42,352 nucleotides of DNA from the NCBI GenBank assembly GCA_021204405.1, contig JAJPZJ010000002.1:1-42352 (forward strand), read 5' to 3'. The translations under genes were made by a program, and so were the position numbers. Each line of letters begins with the position of its first letter. Within the stretch, counting starts at the first letter, position 1. Positions 35,855 through 42,352 of the stretch are shown in pieces. This DNA is from Tannerellaceae bacterium. Lineage in GTDB: Bacteria > Bacteroidota > Bacteroidia > Bacteroidales > Tannerellaceae. The notes below the pieces were generated by a model. It did no database searches. It was not told where the DNA came from and saw only the letters and a list, made by a program, of their open reading frames with translations.

Positions 35855-38800
35855 TAAATTTAAACCCATTAGCTTAATCCTGTTGGCAGGTGCATGCAGT
35901 TTCTCCGGAAACCTCCATGCCGAGATTGCCCCGGTTAAGCCAAACGTCAGTATTTCTCAACAAAACAGAAAAGTAACCGGAACAGTGGAAGACTTCATGG
36001 GTCCTGTGGTCGGTGCCTCTGTTGTTGTAAAAGGTACTACTAATGGTACCATTACCGACTTAAATGGAAACTTCTCACTCGATAGTGTAACCAACGGCAG
36101 TGTGATACAAATCTCCTTTATCGGGTATATCACACAGGAAATTGCCTATACCGGACAACCGTCTCTCTTTGTTAACCTGGAAGAAGATGCCAAGGCCCTC
36201 GATGAGGTAGTAGTTACTGCCCTCGGTCTTAAACGCGAAACCAAAGCACTCGGTTATGCAGTAACCGAACTCAAAGGCGACGACCTGCGTACAAACCAAA
36301 TCAATCCCGTAGCCTCCCTGCAAGGTAAGGTAGCCGGGGTAGAAATCTCAGGCTCCGATGGTGGTATGTTTGGTTCTACCAAAATCCAGATCCGTGGTGC
36401 ATCTACGCTGGGAAATAATAACCAGCCGATCTATGTAGTGGATGGTATTATCCTGGATAATGACATCAGTGATGCTGGTGACGCCGACTGGGATAGTAGT
36501 GCCAATGACTTTGGTAACGCCCTGAAAAACCTCAACCCCGATGACTTTGAAACCGTATCCGTACTGAAAGGTGCTGCCGCAACGGCTCTTTACGGGTCAC
36601 GGGGTCTGAACGGTGCCGTGGTAATTACCACCAAAAGCGGTAAAGCTGGACAGGGATTGGGTATCAACGTATCGCAAACCTTTGGTATCGACCATGTATT
36701 TGCTACGCCTTCTATGCAGAACGTTTTCGGTCCGGGACAATATTCAGGAAACGTAAGCTATGGGCAGGTAGATGCGAATGGCGCCTATTATTCCTTTGAT
36801 AATGCCAACCAGTTCTATCTTACTGCTTCCGGACAGGCTATTATACCGGGTCCCGGACAAGCAGATGCTTATTTCCGGCATTGGGGACCACGTTACGACG
36901 ATAGAAGTATCCTGAACTATATTGGAGATGAAACAACTTACTCGCCTTATAAAAATAACTACAAAGATGCCTATAATTTAGGTTTCAACAGCAATACCAA
37001 CGTTTCAATCCAGGGAGGTAACGATAAAACAACATTTTATACCTCGCTCTCCTACAAGTATGCAAGTGGTACTTTACCCAATAATAAATTCGAACGTTTA
37101 TCTATGATGGCTAAAGCATCACACAAAATTACAGATAAAGTACAATTGGAAGCCTCGGTTGCTTTTGCTAACTCAACTCCCAAAAACCCACAACCAAACA
37201 TTGGGGATAATTTCTCACAAGGGTATTGGGGACGTTCGTATAACACCAAATACTGGAAAACAAGATATAAAGGCGAACATGGTGGTAATGCTAGTAATGA
37301 CTATGCCGACACTTACGGTAACGTACCGTACACTTCTACCTGGTTCTCTATTTATGAAAACAGTAATGTCCAGAAAGAAACCAATGTACGTCCTACCCTG
37401 ACACTACACGTTGATTTGCTGGACTGGTTGAAATTTCGCGCCGAAGGTAACTATAACTATTATTATGTACGGGGTGAACAAAAAGAGCTCGGACAAGGAT
37501 ATGCCAATACCAACAGCGGATCTTACAAGCTTACCCAGTCAACCAAAGAGCAAACCAACCTAAATGCTAACCTTACTGCCAATAAAACATTTGGCGATTG
37601 GAACGTAGGTGGTTTTGTACGTGGTGAATACTTCAACAGTATGACCCAATACCAGGAAGCAGAAACCCAGAATGGACTGGTAGTACCCGGCCAATACTTC
37701 CTCGATAATAGTAGGAATACGCCGAAAACAGAAGCAAAAATCGAGGCAACCAAACGGATGTTCTCCGTTGCTTTTCAGGCAAGCGTATCATGGCGTAACC
37801 AGGTGTTTGTGGATGTGACAGGACGTAATGACTGGTCGTCGGCACTGGTATATACTAATGGTACCGGTAACTTCTCCTACTTCTATCCTTCTGTCTCAGG
37901 TTCCTGGTTGCTGAACGAAACATTTGAATTACCCGAATGGATCTCACTGGGAAAAGTACGTGCATCATGGGCACAGGTAGGTAACGATACCGAAGCTTAT
38001 AAAATTAACCAGGGATATACGCTCAACTCTATGCAACGGTCTACCGGATACATATACGGACTGGAAGTACCTAAACAGGTATACGACCCAAATATCAAAC
38101 CTGAGCGCAAAAACGCCTGGGAAGTGGGTATCGACTGGCGCTTCCTGCAAAACCGGATCCACCTGGATGCCACCTACTATAAGGAAAACACTAAAAACCA
38201 GATCATGGAGATATCTGTCCCAAGCGTATCTGGTATCAATAGCCAGCTAATCAATGCCGGTAACATCCAGAACAAAGGGGTTGAAATTGCATTGAATACC
38301 ATTCCTTTCAAGAATAAAGACTGGGAATGGGGACTTGATTTCACCTATACTAAAAACAGCAACAAAATTATTGAACTCCACCCGAATGTAGCCGATTATA
38401 TTCTGTTAGACGGATATACCGACTATGGTAACTACCGTATCGGTTCAGTAGCTAAAGTAGGAGGTTCGTACGGTATGTTGATGTCGCAGTATGCCCCTAA
38501 AAAAGATGAACAGGGACGCACTGTATTGGTATGGACGGATACCTACCGTGGTGCTTATCCCGACCAGGCTTTGGAAGACGAGATCATTGGTAAAATAACC
38601 CCCGATTTCCTGGGATCTATTGCGACCAGCCTTACCTGGAAAGACCTTTCACTGCGGGTTGCATTGGATATGCGTTATGGTGGTTATGTAGCCATGTATG
38701 GTAGCCGGTATGCAACTGCTTATGGTATCTCTGAAACTTCACTGAAATGGCGGGATACCGAATACGGCGGTATGACATGGACAAGTAAATACGACGGTGT

Positions 38801-39254
38801 TACCTATACCGATGGTATGATACCCGATGGTGTATTTGCAGAGGGACAAACTGTTTTAGGTCCGAACGGTGAAAGCTTCAACGTAGGTGGTATGACTTAC
38901 CAGGAAGCCTATGAAGCCAGTTATGTAGAACCTGTACACGCATCTGTTTACCATTACTGGAGCAACGCCTGGTCGAGTGGTACTGTAAACGACAACTGGT
39001 TTGCCAAACTGAACTATATCGCACTACGTGAAGTATCATTAAGTTACCGGATGCCCCGCTCTATTTATTCTAAGATTGGCGCTAAACATTTCAATGTGAC
39101 ACTAACAGGGCATAACCTGGGTTACCTGTACAATTCACTTCCAAACAACGAAAACCCGGAAAGTGTACGTGGTACTGGTTCAAGTGCATTCCGTATGCGT
39201 TCGTTCAGCCCCTATACTGCAAGCTATATGCTGATACTTAATTTCGGATTCTAA
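35847..39254 (+). CDS. SusC/RagA-family TonB-dependent outer membrane transporter
   Basis: A 1,135-residue transporter. Signal peptide (to about NLHAEI, residue 27), a carboxypeptidase-like beta-sandwich at 41-115 (VTGTVEDFMGPVVGASVVVK), TonB box region (LDEVVVTALGLKRE), plug domain (NQPIYVVDGIILDN; VLKGAAATALYGSRGLNGAVVITTKSG), then a 22-strand-type barrel ending in an aromatic residue (LILNFGF). It pairs with SusD to import oligomers bound at the surface, using TonB energy. The substrate cannot be told; no glycosidase or peptidase gene is adjacent. The sequence is intact. Confidence 0.95.
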   Translation: MLNKFKPISLILLAGACSFSGNLHAEIAPVKPNVSISQQNRKVTGTVEDFMGPVVGASVVVKGTTNGTITDLNGNFSLDSVTNGSVIQISFIGYITQEIAYTGQPSLFVNLEEDAKALDEVVVTALGLKRETKALGYAVTELKGDDLRTNQINPVASLQGKVAGVEISGSDGGMFGSTKIQIRGASTLGNNNQPIYVVDGIILDNDISDAGDADWDSSANDFGNALKNLNPDDFETVSVLKGAAATALYGSRGLNGAVVITTKSGKAGQGLGINVSQTFGIDHVFATPSMQNVFGPGQYSGNVSYGQVDANGAYYSFDNANQFYLTASGQAIIPGPGQADAYFRHWGPRYDDRSILNYIGDETTYSPYKNNYKDAYNLGFNSNTNVSIQGGNDKTTFYTSLSYKYASGTLPNNKFERLSMMAKASHKITDKVQLEASVAFANSTPKNPQPNIGDNFSQGYWGRSYNTKYWKTRYKGEHGGNASNDYADTYGNVPYTSTWFSIYENSNVQKETNVRPTLTLHVDLLDWLKFRAEGNYNYYYVRGEQKELGQGYANTNSGSYKLTQSTKEQTNLNANLTANKTFGDWNVGGFVRGEYFNSMTQYQEAETQNGLVVPGQYFLDNSRNTPKTEAKIEATKRMFSVAFQASVSWRNQVFVDVTGRNDWSSALVYTNGTGNFSYFYPSVSGSWLLNETFELPEWISLGKVRASWAQVGNDTEAYKINQGYTLNSMQRSTGYIYGLEVPKQVYDPNIKPERKNAWEVGIDWRFLQNRIHLDATYYKENTKNQIMEISVPSVSGINSQLINAGNIQNKGVEIALNTIPFKNKDWEWGLDFTYTKNSNKIIELHPNVADYILLDGYTDYGNYRIGSVAKVGGSYGMLMSQYAPKKDEQGRTVLVWTDTYRGAYPDQALEDEIIGKITPDFLGSIATSLTWKDLSLRVALDMRYGGYVAMYGSRYATAYGISETSLKWRDTEYGGMTWTSKYDGVTYTDGMIPDGVFAEGQTVLGPNGESFNVGGMTYQEAYEASYVEPVHASVYHYWSNAWSSGTVNDNWFAKLNYIALREVSLSYRMPRSIYSKIGAKHFNVTLTGHNLGYLYNSLPNNENPESVRGTGSSAFRMRSFSPYTASYMLILNFGF

Positions 39255-39288
39255 CGGATTCTTTTTTCAAACTTAAACATTTAGAAAA

Positions 39289-41139
39289 ATGAAACATAAA
39301 ATATTAGCTGCGGTTGCTGCATGTATGATTCTTTTCACAGGATGTAAAGATGATTTTGCAGAGATCAATACCGACCCCTCTTCTGTAAGTGAAGGGAATA
39401 TTAATTACCTGTTTACCCAGGGGCTTCTCGACTTCGAACCTTCGGGTTATACATTCTGGTTCTACAATGCACAGTTTATGACCCAGTGGGCACAGGCCTT
39501 TGTACCTACCGAAGGTTTCTCCAGCAACTTTAATACTATCTCGGCACTGGGCGATCAGGGAGAAAAAACCTATAATGTAATGCGTACCTACCGGGAAGTG
39601 GCCTACATACTTTCAGAAATGGATGAAGAAGAGGCAGCCATGTATACACAAACAGTCAGTATGTTCTATCCCCTAATGGTATATCTGGGACTGTTTGACA
39701 CAGATATGTTTGGCGATATGCCTTATACCGAAGCCTGTATGGCCAGGTATACCGACCCCATGCTGCTTACTCCTGGCTATGATACGCTGGAAGATCTGTA
39801 TGACCTGTGGATAGACGAACTAAACACAGCCATCAATGCTTTCCTGAATACAACTACGACACAAATCTCCATCGGTAACCAGGATTTTGTATACGGAGGC
39901 GATATGGCCAAATGGGCCAAATTTGCCAACTCACTGAAACTGAAAATTGCCGTACGGTTACTGCATGCAAACTTCAGTAGGGCAATCAGCCTGGCCGAAG
40001 AAGCGGCTTCGAACGCAGCAGGATTTATGGAAAGCGCAAGCGACGACTTCCTTTATAACCGGGCCACCGATAGCGGCGATAATGCATTCCACTTCGGTAA
40101 TTCCGTATACCTTGGAGCCGGCAACAAAGATGTGGTAGATTTCCTGAAAAAGAACTGGGACCCACGTATACGTTTCTTTTATAATAAAAACGATTATAAC
40201 TCACGGGTAATCCAGGGATTCCTCGATACAGGTACAGAAATTCCTTCATTTATTGCTGAAAATATTGAAGTGGATGCCAATAACAACTTCGTAGGATGGT
40301 CTGGCATGGGCGAGCCCTGGGACCGTTATTATGGTTTACCTTCTGATTACAATGCCAAGCAGATTGGTGGTGAATTCCGTGAGTATTTTGATAATGCCCT
40401 ATGGAAACTGTCCGTGAATGGTGCTGAAAAGGAATATACCCCTTATTCTGCAGTAATGGAAGAGTTAATCCGCGGACGCGTTGGATATACTTATCCCGAT
40501 CTGCCCAATGCAGCCGTTACCATCGACGATGAAAATGTACCCTGGTGGGGATTGTTTATGTCGTCGGCCGAAGTAAACCTCTATCTGGCCGAACTGAAAC
40601 TGTTGGGTGCTAATCTGCCGAAAAGTGCCGAAGAGTATTATACCTTAGGTATCCAGCAATCGGTTGAGGCTTATGATAACCTGGCCAACCTGAATAAGAT
40701 TCCTTACTATCATTTTATATATGATGAGCACGATGTAAGTATTGCCCTTACCAACGGCGAGATCGATAAAATGCTTGAACAGGAAGATTATATATTTACA
40801 GGTTCTGCCGACGACCTACTGGAAAAAGTATATATCCAGCAATACCTGCATTTTACTTTCCAGCCCACTGATATGTACATGGCAGTACGGCGCTCAGGTA
40901 TTCCCAAGAAGGATAGTAAGTTGATTGCCTGGAAAGATATTGTGGCCAACACTGAAATACCACGTCGCTTCGATGTAAGTACTCCCAGTGTAACCGACCA
41001 GATGTATAATATTATCCTGGCAGCCATGCAACGCCAGGGCTTATCGACCGGACAGGCTAATAATCCTTCTGCACTGAACAGCGAACGCTTATGGATGGAC
41101 AAAGGTGCTCCCAACTTCGGGGAAGGACCAAACTTCTAA
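39289..41139 (+). CDS. SusD/RagB-family nutrient-binding lipoprotein
   Basis: A 616-residue outer-membrane lipoprotein, lipobox FTGC (Cys19). Features of the SusD-like_2 subgroup: FAEINTDPSSVSEG, MYTQTVSMFYPLMVYLGLFD, FGDMPYTEAC and AEVNLYLAELKLLG (TPR-like helices), with SALNSERLWMDKG near the end. It lies 34 bases after susC and forms the substrate lid of the transporter. Confidence 0.94.
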   Translation: MKHKILAAVAACMILFTGCKDDFAEINTDPSSVSEGNINYLFTQGLLDFEPSGYTFWFYNAQFMTQWAQAFVPTEGFSSNFNTISALGDQGEKTYNVMRTYREVAYILSEMDEEEAAMYTQTVSMFYPLMVYLGLFDTDMFGDMPYTEACMARYTDPMLLTPGYDTLEDLYDLWIDELNTAINAFLNTTTTQISIGNQDFVYGGDMAKWAKFANSLKLKIAVRLLHANFSRAISLAEEAASNAAGFMESASDDFLYNRATDSGDNAFHFGNSVYLGAGNKDVVDFLKKNWDPRIRFFYNKNDYNSRVIQGFLDTGTEIPSFIAENIEVDANNNFVGWSGMGEPWDRYYGLPSDYNAKQIGGEFREYFDNALWKLSVNGAEKEYTPYSAVMEELIRGRVGYTYPDLPNAAVTIDDENVPWWGLFMSSAEVNLYLAELKLLGANLPKSAEEYYTLGIQQSVEAYDNLANLNKIPYYHFIYDEHDVSIALTNGEIDKMLEQEDYIFTGSADDLLEKVYIQQYLHFTFQPTDMYMAVRRSGIPKKDSKLIAWKDIVANTEIPRRFDVSTPSVTDQMYNIILAAMQRQGLSTGQANNPSALNSERLWMDKGAPNFGEGPNF

Positions 41140-41153
41140 AGTAGTAAAATAAT

Positions 41154-41753
41154 ATGAAAACAGAGAGGAGGAAAGCAATGTCTCCCTCCTCCTCTCTAAA
41201 AACAATATACCATGAAACGTTTGTATTATCCTTATTAACCAGTTGGTTACTGATAGCCAGCACCGGACAGGTATACGGAGCTAATAATAAAAAAGCCCTC
41301 TACCTGTTTGAAAATTTTACGGAAGGCAAAGTGGTGATGAACAACAAAGCACACACCAACGCACTCTTAAACTACGATGCTGCCAACCATCTGATGAAAT
41401 ACAAAGAGGGTGAAGAGACATTAATCCTGGTCAATACCCAGGCGGTGGATACCAAAAAGGGTGCTTTCGGGCAAATCACCCAAACGAATGTGACCGTTAT
41501 TAATACCAATCATTTTAAAGGAGGTACTTATGAGGTCGAAAGCAGAGATGTTAGCAATATAGCAAACGAAAACGAATACTGGATACCCTATAAAAAAAGC
41601 TTTGCAAAATTCAAAAATATAAAACAGCTATATAAATTGTTCCCCGATAAAGAGGAAGATATTACACTATTTATCAAACAACATTCCATTGAATATAAGA
41701 ATGTAAAAGATATGCTTAACCTTATAAACTATATTTTACAGAGTAATAATTAA
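41154..41753 (+). CDS. Small exported hypothetical protein, start uncertain
   Basis: Open frame of 199 codons ending LINYILQSNN; function unknown. The body is lysine- and asparagine-rich (ALYLFENFTEGKVVMNNKAH; NHFKGGTYEVESRD). The frame's first 20 codons cross a hairpin and look non-coding. A more likely start is ATG at 41212 (MKRL), which goes out of frame within five codons; one extra G near 41223 would give MKRLVLSLLTSWLLIASTGQ, a normal signal peptide. So the gene is probably frameshifted at its signal peptide. It follows susD by 15 bases and is likely in the same operon. Confidence 0.6.
   Translation: MKTERRKAMSPSSSLKTIYHETFVLSLLTSWLLIASTGQVYGANNKKALYLFENFTEGKVVMNNKAHTNALLNYDAANHLMKYKEGEETLILVNTQAVDTKKGAFGQITQTNVTVINTNHFKGGTYEVESRDVSNIANENEYWIPYKKSFAKFKNIKQLYKLFPDKEEDITLFIKQHSIEYKNVKDMLNLINYILQSNN
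41162..41197 (+). promoter_or_regulatory. Hairpin between susD and the small exported protein gene
   Basis: Perfect 11-bp arms, AGAGAGGAGGA (41162-41172) and TCCTCCTCTCT (41187-41197), loop of 14. No T run follows, so it may protect the susCD message or attenuate the downstream gene rather than terminate fully. Confidence 0.6.
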
Positions 41754-41773
41754 TTTTTTAACATGATTGATGG

Positions 41774-41810
41774 AAAGGCGGGTTTCGTGAGAAAGTCGCC
41801 TTTTATTTTT
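41774..41810 (+). terminator. Terminator after the small exported protein gene
   Basis: AAAGGCG/CGCCTTT stem with a T-rich tail. Confidence 0.75.
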
Positions 41811-41877
41811 ACATGCAAAATACAAAGTTACATAAAAAATTAACTTTTATTAGATAAACAATTATAAATATTAGATA

Positions 41878-41913
41878 AACAAGATGGATTTATGAATCCA
41901 TCTTGTTCTTTAC
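41878..41913. terminator. Terminator between convergent genes
   Basis: Perfect 13-bp stem AACAAGATGGATT/AATCCATCTTGTT with loop TATG, then CTTTAC; it can serve either direction. Confidence 0.82.
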
Positions 41914-41931
41914 TTTTTTACACCTTAACCC

Positions 41932-42282
41932 TTATTGGACTATCAGCCGGATATGGTAATAACCATTAGGGACTGCCATTTCCATCCATGCAAGCTCCTC
42001 TAGCGGCACGCTACCAATTGTAACAATAATAGATGAACCATCTTTAATATAAGATGTATCGGTATTGGGGCCAGCAAAACCAAGTACACCTTCAGAAGGA
42101 GCACTGATAGTGAATTGGATAGGCTCAGTAGCGTTCTTACTGATATACACAGTTGTCCATAAACCTTTACATGGCGGGTGAGAAGCCCCTCCAGCATAAG
42201 AACAGCTACTTTGAGCTATTAAATTCGTTGAACACAAAAGAAGTGAAAAAAGAAATGTCATTAAATAAATTGTCTTTTTCAT
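41932..42282 (-). CDS. Small secreted hypothetical protein
   Basis: A 116-residue protein with a clear signal peptide (MKKTIYLMTFLFSLLLC...LIAQ, cut about residue 24), then CSYAGGASHPPCKGLW, two cysteines that could pair, and a beta-rich body (TEPIQFTISAPSEGVLGFAG; SIIVTIGSVPLEELAW). I do not recognise the family. Periplasmic or secreted location is expected. The start is supported by a 70-base AT-rich upstream region to the window end. Confidence 0.7.
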   Translation of the reverse strand: MKKTIYLMTFLFSLLLCSTNLIAQSSCSYAGGASHPPCKGLWTTVYISKNATEPIQFTISAPSEGVLGFAGPNTDTSYIKDGSSIIVTIGSVPLEELAWMEMAVPNGYYHIRLIVQ

Positions 42283-42352
42283 GAAATTTATAATTAATTT
42301 ATATGATTATCCGCATAATGTCCTATTATAAATTCTGGATTTGAAATCGGAG

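Noticed and set aside
35847-41139. A polysaccharide utilisation locus
   Set aside because: Only SusC and SusD are present; no glycoside hydrolase, lyase, or hybrid two-component regulator flanks them, and pullulanase is 24 kb away. The substrate could be non-glycan.
41848-41881. Another tandem duplication (ATTAGATAAACAA twice)
   Set aside because: The two 13-bp copies are separated by 8 bases and are not an exact tandem unit; AT-rich chance is possible.

Overview
The window looks like a chromosomal fragment of a Bacteroidales bacterium, of the Parabacteroides/Tannerellaceae or Dysgonomonadaceae kind; I cannot resolve the genus. Supporting signs are fimbrillin-type lipoproteins with BACON and C-terminal VRC[IV]K-type ends, a SusC/SusD pair, OmpP1/FadL, lipoboxes with A/T-rich rather than Shine-Dalgarno leaders, and promoter-like TAnnTTTG elements. 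No tRNA, rRNA, CRISPR array, insertion sequence or phage gene was seen.

Layout. 1-5943: two tandem paralogous surface lipoprotein genes (fimbrillin-like N-terminus, BACON domain, FISUMP-like C-terminus), both frameshifted; the first is cut by the window edge. 5821-6552: an exact 366-bp tandem duplication of the end of the second gene. 6558-7042 (minus): a candidate toxin/antitoxin pair. 7451-9461: two tandem HTH regulators, the second frameshifted. 9445-14754 (minus): type I pullulanase lipoprotein, broken HAD phosphatase, L,D-transpeptidase, DUF763 protein. 14974-20565: small lipoprotein, broken TerC, MGMT-type alkyltransferase, nitroreductase, flavodoxin, broken OmpP1/FadL, small hypothetical. 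20646-24245: IMP dehydrogenase (minus), broken pirin, RRM protein, peroxiredoxin (minus). 24246-25680: a gene-poor stretch with a possible tiny hydrophobic peptide gene and a foldback repeat. 25681-35079: cysK, thrA, apgM-like gene, thrC, kbl and a PHP phosphatase, an amino-acid block; thrA, the apgM-like protein (a likely homoserine kinase substitute) and ThrC would carry aspartate to threonine, and Kbl acts in threonine breakdown. 35080-41753: AT-rich leader packed with short tandem duplications, then susC, susD and a small exported protein. 41932-42282 (minus): small secreted protein.

Two patterns cross gene boundaries. First, about nine genes carry frameshifts or a stop, mostly at homopolymers, while every gene of central metabolism is intact. 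Second, exact short tandem duplications (16, 19, 26, 28, 28, 29 and 366 bp) occur repeatedly, one inside a coding region, one duplicating the susC start codon and one apparently assembling a promoter. Either the lineage suffers heavy replication slippage and gene decay, or the sequence has systematic assembly and homopolymer errors; reads would decide.

Other non-coding highlights are a four-copy array of 18-bp dyads at an exact 22-bp period upstream of kbl, and a family of intergenic foldback repeats around thrA and kbl.
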